Shown piece after piece: positions 25,272-34,289 of a DNA stretch of 64,000 bases. This DNA is from Salinisphaera sp049568105 (lineage in GTDB: Bacteria; Pseudomonadota; Gammaproteobacteria; Nevskiales; Salinisphaeraceae). Positions within the stretch are counted from its first letter, which is position 1, and each line of letters opens with the position of its first letter. The stretch is from NCBI RefSeq assembly GCF_049568105.1, contig NZ_CP145335.1:1612001-1676000 (forward strand), written 5' to 3'. The notes under the pieces were generated by a model. It worked only from the letters and a program-made list of their open reading frames with translations. It was not told where the DNA came from and did not search any database. The translations under genes and the position numbers were made by a program.

Positions 25272-27641
25272 ATGAGCACTGAAGACAACAAGCACCGTTC
25301 GCATCTGCCGATACCGAACACCCACAACCCCCGCTTTATTGCGTACGACGCTAAGGATCCGGACAGCACTTTCCCGCCGATCGAGCAACTGCGCCCGCCC
25401 GAAGGCGCTCCCAACGTACTGATTGTCCTTCTCGATGATGTGGGGTTCGGTGCTTCCAGTGCCTTCGGTGGCCCGTGCGAGACGCCGACGGCAGAAAAGC
25501 TGGCGGCAGGTGGTTTGAAGTACAACCGCTTCCACACCACGGCTCTGTGTTCTCCTACGCGACAGGCCTTGCTTACGGGGCGCAATCATCACTCCGCCGG
25601 TATGGGAGGAATCACCGAGATCGCCACCGGCGCGCCGGGCTATTGCTCGGTACTGCCCAACTCCATGTCGCCGCTGGCGCGCACGCTGAAGCTCAACGGC
25701 TACAGCACCGCACAGTTCGGCAAGTGTCATGAGGTGCCGGTGTGGCAGACGAGCCCGGCCGGGCCGTACGACGCCTGGCCCACGGGCGGCGGCGGCTTCG
25801 AATACTTCTATGGCTTCATCGGCGGCGAAGCCAATCAATGGTATCCCACCCTTTATGAGGGCACGATTCCGGTCGAACTGAAAAAGACCCCGGAAGAGGG
25901 CTACCACTTGATGGACGACATGACCGACAAGGCGCTCAAGTGGATAGGCCAGCAGAAAGCGTTGACGCCCGACAAGCCGTTCTTTGTCTACTTTGCGCCC
26001 GGTGCCACCCATGCGCCGCATCATGTGCCCAAAGAATGGGCCGATAAGTACAAAAGCAGGTTCGATCAGGGCTGGGACGCGCTGCGCGAAGAGATCTTCG
26101 CCCAACAAAAGAAACTCGGCGTCATCCCGGAAGACTGCGAGCTGACCAAGCGCCATGAACAGATCCCCGCCTGGGAGGAAATGCCGGAAGCCTTCAAGCC
26201 GGTATTGGCCCGGGAGATGGAGGTGTATGCCGGCTTTCTGGAATACACCGATCACCATGTTGGGCGCCTGGTCGAGTCGCTGGACAAACTCGACGTCCTC
26301 GAAGACACCCTCGTCTACTACATCATCGGCGACAACGGTGCATCGGCCGAAGGCTCGATCAACGGCTGTTACAACGAGATGAGTTACTTCAATTCTCTGC
26401 AGGCGCTCGAGACCCCTGAGTACCTGACGGAGCGGATCGACAAGCTCGGCGGGCCCGATTCATACAACCACTATGCGGTGGGCTGGGCGCATGCAATGTG
26501 CACGCCCTATCAGTGGACCAAGCAGGTGGCGTCACACTGGGGTGGCACACGCAACGGGACCGTCGTTCATTGGCCGAAGGGGATCAAGGCCAAGGGCGAG
26601 ATTCGCTCGCAATTTTCCCATGTCATCGACGTAGCACCGACGGTTCTCGAAGCGGCAGGGCTGCCCGAGCCGGTCTCGGTGAACGGCATTGCCCAGGACC
26701 CGATTGAGGGGCTGAGCATGTTGTATTCGTTCAACGATGCCAAGGCGCCGGAGCGGCACGACCTGCAGTATTTCGAGATGTTCGGCAACCGCGGCATCTA
26801 CCACAAAGGCTGGACCGCGGTGACCAAGCATCGGACGCCGTGGATTCTGGACGAAAAACAGCCGGCGTTCGACGACGATGTCTGGGAACTGTATGACACG
26901 AACGTAGACTGGACCCAGGCGAAGGATCTTGCCAAGACGCAGCCGCAAAAACTGCATGAGTTGCAACGCCTTTGGCTGATCGAGGCCACGCGCTACAAGG
27001 TGCTGCCGCTTGACGACGAGATGAGCAAGAAACTCAACCCGGACACTGCCGGCCGGCCGGTACTGGTCAAGGGCAAGACCCAGCTTCTGTTCCCCGGCAT
27101 GGGGCGCCTGCTGGAAAACTGTGTTCTTAACCTCAAGAACAAATCGCACGCCGTCACTGCCGAGATCACCGTACCGGAGCAGGGCGCTGCCGACGGCGTG
27201 ATCATCTGCCAGGGTGCGAATATCGGCGGCTGGAGCCTCTATGCCAAGAACGGCAAACTCAAGTACTGCTTCAACTGGGGCGGCTTCAAGCACTTCTTCG
27301 TCGAAGCGACGAGTCCGCTGCCCGCGGGCGATCATCAGGTCCGCATGGAATTTGCCTATGCCGGCGGCGGTATGGGCAAAGGCGGCCGGGTGACCCTGTA
27401 CACCGATGGCGAGCAGGTCGGCGAGGGCGATATCGACGCGACTCTGGCAATGGTCTTCTCCGCCGATGATGGCCTCGATGTGGGCGAGGACAGCGGGGCG
27501 CCGGTCTCGCCGGACTATGGACCCGTGGGCAATCGCTTCAACGGCACGGTCAGGGGGGCGTTGCTGTCCATCGAAGAAGACCCGGGCGAGCACGAGATCG
27601 ATCCGGCCCAGGCCGTTCGCCTTGCCCTGGCCCGGCAATGA
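25272..27641 (+). CDS. Arylsulfatase, Cys-type (second copy)
   Basis: A 789-residue large arylsulfatase from MSTEDNKHRSHLP; an ATG six bases upstream is an alternative start. Motifs are NVLIVLLDDVGFG, C93 in ALCSPTRQALLTGRNHHSAG (formylglycine site) and YYIIGDNGASAEGSINGC, followed by a C-terminal beta-rich domain. It is only moderately similar to the divergent sulfatase at 22164-24533, so the pair are old paralogues or separate acquisitions rather than a recent duplication. It needs maturase activity; the intact maturase is in the opposite operon, and a degraded one lies directly downstream. Confidence 0.92.
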   Translation: MSTEDNKHRSHLPIPNTHNPRFIAYDAKDPDSTFPPIEQLRPPEGAPNVLIVLLDDVGFGASSAFGGPCETPTAEKLAAGGLKYNRFHTTALCSPTRQALLTGRNHHSAGMGGITEIATGAPGYCSVLPNSMSPLARTLKLNGYSTAQFGKCHEVPVWQTSPAGPYDAWPTGGGGFEYFYGFIGGEANQWYPTLYEGTIPVELKKTPEEGYHLMDDMTDKALKWIGQQKALTPDKPFFVYFAPGATHAPHHVPKEWADKYKSRFDQGWDALREEIFAQQKKLGVIPEDCELTKRHEQIPAWEEMPEAFKPVLAREMEVYAGFLEYTDHHVGRLVESLDKLDVLEDTLVYYIIGDNGASAEGSINGCYNEMSYFNSLQALETPEYLTERIDKLGGPDSYNHYAVGWAHAMCTPYQWTKQVASHWGGTRNGTVVHWPKGIKAKGEIRSQFSHVIDVAPTVLEAAGLPEPVSVNGIAQDPIEGLSMLYSFNDAKAPERHDLQYFEMFGNRGIYHKGWTAVTKHRTPWILDEKQPAFDDDVWELYDTNVDWTQAKDLAKTQPQKLHELQRLWLIEATRYKVLPLDDEMSKKLNPDTAGRPVLVKGKTQLLFPGMGRLLENCVLNLKNKSHAVTAEITVPEQGAADGVIICQGANIGGWSLYAKNGKLKYCFNWGGFKHFFVEATSPLPAGDHQVRMEFAYAGGGMGKGGRVTLYTDGEQVGEGDIDATLAMVFSADDGLDVGEDSGAPVSPDYGPVGNRFNGTVRGALLSIEEDPGEHEIDPAQAVRLALARQ

Positions 27642-27676
27642 ACAAGAGATGGCCGGTCGGTCTTCAAGCGAGGGCG

Positions 27677-27697
27677 CCGGCCGCCGTCGGCGGCCGG
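27677..27697 (+). terminator. GC-rich hairpin after sulfatase 2
   Basis: A perfect 9-bp stem CCGGCCGCC / GGCGGCCGG with a GTC loop, 36 bp after the sulfatase stop. There is no U-run, so terminator function is uncertain. Confidence 0.35.
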
Positions 27698-27838
27698 TAT
27701 GCATGTTGTCGCCGTACTTTATCAACCGCCCAAACCACTCGGCCCCAACATCGACAACAGCGCGCGTTGCCACAATATCGTCGCCATTCCGTGACCGGCG
27801 CCGCCTGCAGGCCGCCCGATGGCAATGCCGGAATGGCC

Positions 27839-28123
27839 ATGGGGCTCAAGCGCTTTGAACCGGCCTTTGCGTTAACGAAGCCATACCGCGCCCCAAACCA
27901 GCGCGTTCTGCATACCGTGCCAATGAACGGCCTGCGGCTGGACGATCGAGGCTGCAACTTGCGGATAAGGCCCGTTTGTCTCGTCGGCCTCGGTATCGCT
28001 GTGCGTCGCCGGAGGGGGGATAGCTATCGGGCGGCCAGGCGCGATGGCGGCCCGTTTAGTCTCGCGCTGTATGCATGGGCTCGGTGCAGGGGCTGGCTCG
28101 CGAGCGTTGCGGCGGAGAATTAG
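27839..28123 (+). pseudogene. Degraded anaerobic sulfatase maturase remnant
   Basis: The plus strand encodes a diverged piece of the maturase found intact at 20792-22051. Matches in order: MGLKRFEPAFAL (intact MGLDFFERAVAL), YRAPNQRVLHTVPMNGLRLD (YRQPQQHVLHSIQTNGLLID), VCLVGLGIA (RFLVGLSID), then GGPFSLALYAWAR (GGSFHLVMRAWER). The radical-SAM cysteine motif and the SPASM domain are absent and no start can be assigned. It sits downstream of sulfatase 2 on the same strand, exactly where a partner maturase would be, so this sulfatase probably once had its own maturase. Confidence 0.72.
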
Positions 28124-28126
28124 GCC

Positions 28127-28489
28127 ATGGACACCATTCGGATCTGGATCGAAATCGCCGCGGTGGCGATCGAAGTTCTCGCCGTGGCCATTATGGTCTG
28201 TTTCATAGCGTGGGTAACGATTCGGTGGCTTATTCACATCCATCAAGTGGGCGAGGCAGCCTACAGCCGCTACCGGGTTGCGATCGGGCAATCGTTACTG
28301 GTCGGACTCGAACTACTCGTTGCCGCCGATATTATTCGTACCGTTGCTCTGACCCCATCACTCACGAATGTCGCAGTCCTGAGTGCGCTCGTTCTGGTGC
28401 GGACATTTCTAGGATGGACCCTAACCGTCGAGGTGGAAGGCCGATGGCCCTGGCAGAAAGCAGCCCCGGCGGATAAGCAAACGCAATGA
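28127..28489 (+). CDS. DUF1622 membrane protein
   Basis: A 120-residue inner-membrane protein with three hydrophobic segments and the DUF1622 pattern: IEVLAVAIMVCFIAWVTIRW, RYRVAIGQSLLVGLELLVAAD and VLVRTFLGWTLTVEVEGRWP. Function unknown. It starts four bases after the maturase remnant ends and heads a run of three small membrane-protein genes (to 29453) on the same strand. Confidence 0.88.
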   Translation: MDTIRIWIEIAAVAIEVLAVAIMVCFIAWVTIRWLIHIHQVGEAAYSRYRVAIGQSLLVGLELLVAADIIRTVALTPSLTNVAVLSALVLVRTFLGWTLTVEVEGRWPWQKAAPADKQTQ

Positions 28490-28568
28490 CCCGTTCAGAT
28501 CTCGCAACCAGGTCAGAGTTTTAAAAGCTGAAAAGTCGTCCGCTTGCCCAAGTGGAGGTTGTCGAACA

Positions 28569-28967
28569 ATGGACATCATGCCTGAGCATTTGAGTTTTTT
28601 TGACGGCTTGTTGGCTCGCGTCGAGGGGCCTTTCAGCTTTCGTTTGATCGTACAGCCATTAATCGCGCTTTATTTCGGTATTCGAGATGGCATCAAGGAC
28701 GCGCGCGAGCAAAAACCGCCGTATTTCTGGGGGCTCTTTACTTACCCGGCCCAGCGACGCGAGATGTTGCGCCATGGGTGGAAGTCGATAGGCAAGGTAT
28801 TCGTCGTCGCCATCGTTATCGATCTCATATTTCAGTATGCAGTGTTTGGGGGGTTCCGACTGATCGGCGCTTTTCTTGCCGGCATGATCTTGGCTGTCAT
28901 CCCCTATCTTTTGTTTCGCGGACCATTGAATCGCATCATGCGGCGTAACGGCGGCAAGAAAAACTAA
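28569..28967 (+). CDS. Small hypothetical membrane protein
   Basis: A 132-residue protein with two C-terminal transmembrane segments (about 75-115: VFVVAIVIDLIFQYAVFGGF, then AFLAGMILAVIPYLLF). The N-terminal part is amphipathic (FSFRLIVQPLIALYFGIRDG). The GGAGG ribosome site lies slightly far (about 10 nt) from the ATG at 28569; M4 is an alternative start. I do not recognise a named family. Its genomic partners are DUF1622 and DUF202 membrane proteins. Confidence 0.7.
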   Translation: MDIMPEHLSFFDGLLARVEGPFSFRLIVQPLIALYFGIRDGIKDAREQKPPYFWGLFTYPAQRREMLRHGWKSIGKVFVVAIVIDLIFQYAVFGGFRLIGAFLAGMILAVIPYLLFRGPLNRIMRRNGGKKN

Positions 28968-29012
28968 AAGCTCACCCGAAAAGGATCGGCCGGTTCCGAG
29001 AGGTTGGCTACT

Positions 29013-29453
29013 ATGTCTGACGTTTCCGAAAAATCCTCGTCGAAGTTCGAAGTAAGAGCAACAGCCGACAGTCATTTTTCCTGGATCCGTACCCGGCTGA
29101 GTCTGGAACGGACCATTCTTTCATGGGAGCGCACAGCGATAGCCTTGCTCGGCTTCGGGTTTACAATCGCCAAATTCTTTCAATATCTGGAAACCGAAAC
29201 CGGGGTGAAACCGGCTTATTTTCCGCGAGCGTCGAAAATATTCGGTCTTACTCTTATTGCCGCGAGCGTTGTGGTGCTGGCCATAGCGATTTGGCAGTAC
29301 CGATCGATTCTCCATTACCTGCGAACAGCGCCATTCGACCAGATCGCGCCAGAGTCAGACATGAAAATGAAATCGCCGGCTCTGGCAGTATCGATTGTCC
29401 TTATGATCGTCGGCATTGCGACGTTCACGGCTATAGTGACACGTGTGATTTGA
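29013..29453 (+). CDS. DUF202 (YidH-like) membrane protein
   Basis: A 146-residue inner-membrane protein with the DUF202 signature RTRLSLERTILSWERTAIAL followed by GFGFTIAKFFQYLE and two further transmembrane segments. YidH-type proteins are of unknown function. The ATG at 29013 is preferred to the TTG at 29004. Lower GC than neighbouring genes is visible in this block. Confidence 0.87.
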   Translation: MSDVSEKSSSKFEVRATADSHFSWIRTRLSLERTILSWERTAIALLGFGFTIAKFFQYLETETGVKPAYFPRASKIFGLTLIAASVVVLAIAIWQYRSILHYLRTAPFDQIAPESDMKMKSPALAVSIVLMIVGIATFTAIVTRVI

Positions 29454-29680
29454 GTCTGGCGTGATCGAGCAAGAAAGGCGGCCGAATCGTGGGTGATCGA
29501 GTCGGGTAGCACGAGTGTCTTGTGCCCCGAGAAGACGGCCGCGGGCAACGGAAAATATTCATGAAGGCAGCTCAGTCGGCTCAGTACAAGGGCACAGGTC
29601 TTAACAGGCATACCTGTGCCCATTGCCAGACTACTTACGGAAAGAATAACGGGCTGCGGTCGGTGTAGTCTGCTACACGA
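29454..29680. other. Intergenic between convergent genes
   Basis: Nothing recognisable; possible imperfect hairpin GGCCGAATCG...CGAGTCGGG. No clear terminator. Confidence 0.3.
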
Positions 29681-30595
29681 CTACCAGAGAACACCGTTCA
29701 CGGGCGTTACCGGCTCGGGGGCGGGATGCCCGATCGACTCCACCAAGTCGGTTTCGATGACGGTACAGATCGAGGTCAGTGGCAGGTCATGCGGTGAATT
29801 GGCGAATGGATCGACGAGGTCGTCGCCGACGCGCAGTGCGGCTAGGAACATAAGCCCGACTAGGGTCGAACCGATCGGGGTGAACCAGCCGAATGACGAG
29901 ACGATGCTGATCGGCAGCAGTAAGCAGAACAGTCGCACGAACAGATGGGGGAAGAACCGGTACTGCATGGGCAGTGGGGTATTCTTGATGCGTTCCAGCC
30001 CGCCCTGAGAATTCGCGATCTCGATGAGCACGCGATCCATCTGGGTTTGTTGAATCGTGTCGATCAGCCCCTGTTTCTGGCCCTTGGCGATCAACTTGGC
30101 GTTTTCTTCCAGAATAGCGTTGGCGGGGTTGCTACGGCGAAGGACCCGTTCGGCAACTTGTGCATCGAGCAGGCGCTCGACGGCGCGATCGTGATGAATG
30201 CCGCGAAGCTGGCATCGCAACGTGTGCACGAACGCGGCCTGGTTGAGCACGACGGCGTCGCTAAGCTGGGTGGTGTGCTCGTTATCCCGGCCGATGAAGG
30301 CGACGCTATCACGGCCGATGTTGCGCGAGGCATTGAGCAACCGCCCCCACAGGACACGCCCTTCCCACCAGCGGGCATAGGCGGAGTTGGTGCGAAAGCC
30401 TAGAAACAGGGCGATCACGGTGCCGAGCAGGGTCAGCGAGACGGCCGGCAGCTCAAGGACTTCGTAGGGCGAATTCTCGCCGGGGTGTACGTAGTACAGG
30501 ACCGTGATGATCACGTCCCAGACCATCATCAGAAGGAGAGGTTTCCAGACTTCCCCGATAATCTGGCGCACTCTGGGTATGGTCGGAATGATCAT
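29681..30595 (-). CDS. Bestrophin-family anion channel (RFP-TM/YneE-like)
   Basis: A 304-residue bestrophin-like channel, similar in length to bacterial members. Family motifs are LLMMVWDVIITVLYYVHPG, ALFLGFRTNSAYARWWEGR and the C-terminal GDDLVDPFANSPHDLPLTSI. Such proteins form pentameric anion or cation channels in the inner membrane. The GFRTNSAYARWWE and DDLxDPF motifs are intact, so it should be functional. A decayed partial copy lies at 17038-17275. Confidence 0.9.
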   Translation of the reverse strand: MIIPTIPRVRQIIGEVWKPLLLMMVWDVIITVLYYVHPGENSPYEVLELPAVSLTLLGTVIALFLGFRTNSAYARWWEGRVLWGRLLNASRNIGRDSVAFIGRDNEHTTQLSDAVVLNQAAFVHTLRCQLRGIHHDRAVERLLDAQVAERVLRRSNPANAILEENAKLIAKGQKQGLIDTIQQTQMDRVLIEIANSQGGLERIKNTPLPMQYRFFPHLFVRLFCLLLPISIVSSFGWFTPIGSTLVGLMFLAALRVGDDLVDPFANSPHDLPLTSICTVIETDLVESIGHPAPEPVTPVNGVLW

Positions 30596-31184
30596 GGAAT
30601 ACAGTGGTTTTTAACGAAACAACGCAGACTGGAGCGCACGTCGTTTGCGTTTTGAATACAGTAGCGCCCGCGAGGGGCGCCGCGACCAACGACACGCTTC
30701 GGTGCTGGTTGAAGCCAGGCGGGCCATAGCTCGTCGAGGATCGCAAGTCGGCCGGGCAGCACATCATTCATTGGCTGGCACGCCGTTCGCCGGTTGAAAA
30801 ATTTAAGTGAGTCGTCTGGGCATGCAAGGCTGAAACGGCATGGCAACGGTTCGCGGATATTGGGGGAGCGACTTGCCGCGATCAAGCGTGGGCGCGGAAC
30901 GCATCGCGTATCCAAGCGGGTTGTTGCCGGCTTTGTATGCTGCGGAGGACAACTTGGCTGCTGTTGCTGGAATCGGTCGAGCCGTTGGTCTGCAGGTGGG
31001 ACTTGTGAGTCCGGCTTGCGTTACGGTTTGGCGGCGAGCTTCCCTATGTCTGTATGAAGCGTCGCCGACGAATACGCGAACTGGGGCATTCGACTGGCTA
31101 GTCGGAACGGGCATGCCGTGATCGACGCTGTAAGCGACGTCGCCGGGACGTATTCGTTAGTGCTGGGTGGATCTGCCTAGCCAG
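30596..31184. other. Intergenic, no gene recognised
   Basis: About 590 bp. Small open frames exist on both strands but none has recognisable content, a good ribosome site or consistent codon use. It contains the bestrophin promoter side and the 3' flank of the LOG-family gene. Confidence 0.4.
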
Positions 31185-32171
31185 CTAGTCGAACTGGCCG
31201 GGTAGAAACAACGGCTCGCCACAGGCGGCGTACCAGCGCTGGATACCATCCCAGATCTCGTCGGCGGTTTCCGCGTACCAAAACAGGTCGCCGTCTTCGA
31301 TATCGATAACGCCCTCGGCGATCATGAAATCGATATCGATGGCGCGTTCCCAGTATTCGCGGCCGACCAGCACGATCGGCAGCGGTTTGATCTTGCGGGT
31401 CTGGACCAAGGTGAGGGTTTCGAATAGCTCGTCGAGCGTGCCGTAGCCGCCGGGGAAAGCCACCAGCGCCCGGGCCCGCAACAAAAAATGCAGCTTGCGC
31501 AGAGCGAAGTAGTGGAAGCGAAAGCATAGCCGCGGGGTGATATAGGGGTTTGGGTATTGCTCGTGGGGCAGGGTGATGTTTAGGCCCACACTCTGGGCCC
31601 CGGCATCGAAGGCGCCGCGATTGGCGGCTTCCATGATGCCAGGGCCGCCGCCGGTCACGACTACGGCCCGGTAATTGGGGCGGTCGGCCAAGGCATCGGA
31701 AACACGCCGGCCGAAGGCCCGGGCGATGTCGTAATAATGGCTCTTGGCCGCGATGCGCCTGGCGATCGCCAGGCGTTGGGCCAAGCGGCGGTCGTCGGGT
31801 GAGGCGGCCGAAGCCGTTTCCAGATCGGCTACGTTTTGACGGGCTACCCACGGCTCGGGGATGCGGGTACTGCCAAAGACGACGATCGTATGCTCGATGC
31901 CGTGCTCGTTGAGCAGCAGTTCGGGCTTGAGATAGTCGACCTGTAGCCGTAGTCCGCGGGTGTCGTCACGATGGAAAAAACCAGGGTCTTCGTCGGCCTG
32001 CCGATAGCTGTCGCTACCGAGTATCGCCTGTATGCGGCTTGGTGCGTCGGCGTCTTCCGCGAGCGGCTTGGGGCGTTGCCAGGGCAGCGGCTCATCGCGG
32101 CGGTCGGGGTGCGGCGGGTTGGGTTCGGCCCGGCACGGACGATTTTCTGGCGGTGGGTATGGGCGAGGCAC
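31185..32171 (-). CDS. LOG-family protein (TIGR00730-type Rossmann fold)
   Basis: A 328-residue LOG-family nucleotide-binding protein. The catalytic/binding motifs are GGGPGIMEAANRGA and PGGYGTLDELFETL; upstream lies VVFGSTRIPEPW. Members include cytokinin-activating phosphoribohydrolases and PpnN-type nucleotide 5'-monophosphate nucleosidases; this larger form, with a poorly conserved Pro/Arg-rich N-terminal ~60 residues, is common in proteobacteria. The start is a GTG at 32171 and is uncertain because the N-terminus is low-complexity. Confidence 0.88.
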   Translation of the reverse strand: MPRPYPPPENRPCRAEPNPPHPDRRDEPLPWQRPKPLAEDADAPSRIQAILGSDSYRQADEDPGFFHRDDTRGLRLQVDYLKPELLLNEHGIEHTIVVFGSTRIPEPWVARQNVADLETASAASPDDRRLAQRLAIARRIAAKSHYYDIARAFGRRVSDALADRPNYRAVVVTGGGPGIMEAANRGAFDAGAQSVGLNITLPHEQYPNPYITPRLCFRFHYFALRKLHFLLRARALVAFPGGYGTLDELFETLTLVQTRKIKPLPIVLVGREYWERAIDIDFMIAEGVIDIEDGDLFWYAETADEIWDGIQRWYAACGEPLFLPGQFD

Positions 32172-32496
32172 GGCGATCGAAAAGTGGCAAGGCCCTTTGG
32201 GGAACGCGGCAGCGGCCGCCCTGGGCAGGCTATCAATACCTGTAATTAAACTCGATAGTGCGGTCCTGAAATTTGATTTAGATAAAACCTGCTGTGGGGC
32301 GAGCCGTGCTGTGCATCAAGCGATAGGCGAGGGGACGTTAGGATCGATGCGTTGTCTTCCGGAAGATTTATTAAAAACAGAAGATTTGAGTGATATTTCG
32401 TATAATCCCATTTTTATATAATTGAACGGCCTGATACGTTCTGATACGTTGAATCCTTAAGATCGCTGTTGCTGCTGCTCTGGCATATGCTACCGT
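32172..32496. other. Intergenic with AT-rich promoter-like stretch
   Basis: No gene recognised. The right half is notably AT-rich (TTTATTAAAAACAGAAG near 32368 and GATATTTCGTATAATCCC near 32392, containing a TATAAT-like box at 32401-32406), a likely promoter for the lipoprotein gene. The 9-bp CTGATACGTT is directly repeated at 32431-32450. Confidence 0.45.
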
Positions 32497-32976
32497 TTGG
32501 CCCGTCTCTTGTTGTTCGGCATCCTCATTGCGCTAGGCGCCTGTGCTACGGCCCCCAACAAGCCAGCGCCGCGCGATGAATGGCTAACCCCCGAACAGGC
32601 AATTCAAAAGGCCAAGGCCAACCCGCTCTACGGTGCTCATGGCACATTTGTGATGACCGTTCGGAGCGTGGGCGCCGACAAAGGCATGGTCTATCTCGAT
32701 TCGCTTTCGAATTATCGGGATGCCGACAATTTAACGATCGTGATGCCCGAGTCCGTCGCACAGCAGTTGGCTTCCCGGTTCGATGAACCACGCAAGCGTC
32801 TTTTAATCGGCCAAAAGATCCGGGTGGTCGGCCGGGCGAAGCGTGTGCATATCGATCTCATGCGCAACGGTCGGCCCATCGGCAAGTACTACTACCAGAC
32901 CCACGTCGACGTGGATGATCCTCGCCAGATCCGATGGGTGTCGAGCGACAATGATGGTCGCGTATCGGCGAATTGA
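32497..32976 (+). CDS. Small lipoprotein
   Basis: A 159-residue predicted lipoprotein: signal MARLLLFGILIALGAC with lipobox LGAC and lipidated C16, followed by a proline-rich linker and a compact domain (FVMTVRSVGADKGMVYLDSL; IGQKIRVVGRAKRVHIDLMR) that looks like a small OB-fold-type barrel. It starts at a TTG. No named family recognised with confidence. Convergent with the exported amidohydrolase gene. Confidence 0.7.
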   Translation: MARLLLFGILIALGACATAPNKPAPRDEWLTPEQAIQKAKANPLYGAHGTFVMTVRSVGADKGMVYLDSLSNYRDADNLTIVMPESVAQQLASRFDEPRKRLLIGQKIRVVGRAKRVHIDLMRNGRPIGKYYYQTHVDVDDPRQIRWVSSDNDGRVSAN

Positions 32977-33046
32977 GGCGGCCGGTAGCTGCCCCTCGCG
33001 AAGCCTCCGGCGACCGCGATCGGCAGTCGCTCTGGTTTGAACGCGG

Positions 33047-34123
33047 CTATGGCAGACCGAGGAAACGAAACGGTTGGGAGGCGACGAAGTCGGCCGTGGT
33101 ATCGCCGTTAAAGGTGTGGTCTTGGTTAGGCCCAAGGTCGAGTTTCATCACCTGCCCGGTGTGTTTCGAAAAGTCGATCTTTTTCAGGTCGACCCAGAAC
33201 GTATTGGGCGTCAGTGCGGATTCGAAAAAATACAGTCGGCGTTTGTGGTCGAAGACCGTACGCCAGCGCGTCGATGAGATTTCGGGCTGGTCCGGTGTCG
33301 CGATGCCGTAGGGCACCGATACATTGCGGATCACGCCGAACACGCTGGCCAGTGATCGATTGGGTGGCGCGCTTTTGGGAATGGCATTGATATAAAACGA
33401 GGCCCGAGCGAAGCGGTCCGAAGCCCGGTTGGTCCCGGGCAGCATGACCGTGCCGCCAATCTGTTTCCAGTAGGCATCGAGGGCCAATTGCTGATCGAAG
33501 GTCGGCGAATTGGTCATCACTTGGTATTGCCGGCCGTGGTGGATAACCGGCCGACCGTCGATATATTCGACGATAGCGCTATCGCCGTTAACATCCGATA
33601 AGGCCAAGTGTAGCGTCGTAAGCCGATTCTGGCCCGGTACGTTGCTGGTCACGAGTGTGAAGGGCGGGTCTTTCAGTGCGTCGACCGCTTCGGCCACGGT
33701 GGCGAAATTATCGAGCGCGTATTGGGCCCAAGCAGCGATCGTCAGCCCCGGTTTGCTGTCGCGATCGAAACTCGGGTATTGCGATTCCGTCAGCCAGAGC
33801 ACGTTGGCCATCAAGCCTTTTTCGTTCGCTCCATCGGTCGTAGAAACATCGTAGCCGGTGGCGACGACCGAGCCGTATCGGGCCCGCCAGCGAACAGAGT
33901 TGGGGCCGACCGCGCCGTCGCGCTGCATGCCGCGCGGCAGAATGTATAGATTGGTGCCGACGTCTTCTTTCCAGTCCATCGAGCGGGCAGTGACGATATT
34001 GCCTCCGGCGCCGAGATAGACCACGCGCGTGCAGGCGTCTGCGGTCAGCGGGGCCAGGATGATCGTTGTGCACAGGGTTGCAACGGCGGCTAGGCTCGCT
34101 GCGAAATATGAGCGTCGTGTCAT
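33047..34123 (-). CDS. Exported linear amide C-N hydrolase (choloylglycine hydrolase family)
   Basis: A 358-residue Ntn hydrolase. A Sec-type signal (residues 1-30, ending PLTADA) precedes C31, which becomes the N-terminal nucleophile after cleavage: CTRVVYLGAGG, then ITARSMDWKEDVG-like sequence (seen as IVTARSMDWKEDVG). These are family hallmarks of penicillin V acylase / bile salt hydrolase / N-acyl amidases. In a Gram-negative environmental organism it may be a periplasmic acyl-homoserine-lactone or penicillin acylase; the substrate is inference. The start at 34123 is fixed by the signal peptide. Downstream of the MscS gene on the same strand. Confidence 0.9.
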   Translation of the reverse strand: MTRRSYFAASLAAVATLCTTIILAPLTADACTRVVYLGAGGNIVTARSMDWKEDVGTNLYILPRGMQRDGAVGPNSVRWRARYGSVVATGYDVSTTDGANEKGLMANVLWLTESQYPSFDRDSKPGLTIAAWAQYALDNFATVAEAVDALKDPPFTLVTSNVPGQNRLTTLHLALSDVNGDSAIVEYIDGRPVIHHGRQYQVMTNSPTFDQQLALDAYWKQIGGTVMLPGTNRASDRFARASFYINAIPKSAPPNRSLASVFGVIRNVSVPYGIATPDQPEISSTRWRTVFDHKRRLYFFESALTPNTFWVDLKKIDFSKHTGQVMKLDLGPNQDHTFNGDTTADFVASQPFRFLGLP

Positions 34124-34289
34124 GGCGAAAATCCTCGTCGTCGATAGAAAAAGATCGCTGCTTTGGGCGTATGTCTCCAACAAGGCAGAAAGACAGTAAT
34201 GCGCCAGCTGTGCTCGCATGCAAGTTGTTTCCGTGACGAAGCAGGCATCGTTTTGCGGGAAACCGATGTTCGATGTGGCGAACAGCGAT

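Noticed and set aside
26532..27773. 413-codon frame antisense to sulfatase 2
   Set aside because: Same reason: third-position GC bias creates the frame; content is not protein-family-like.
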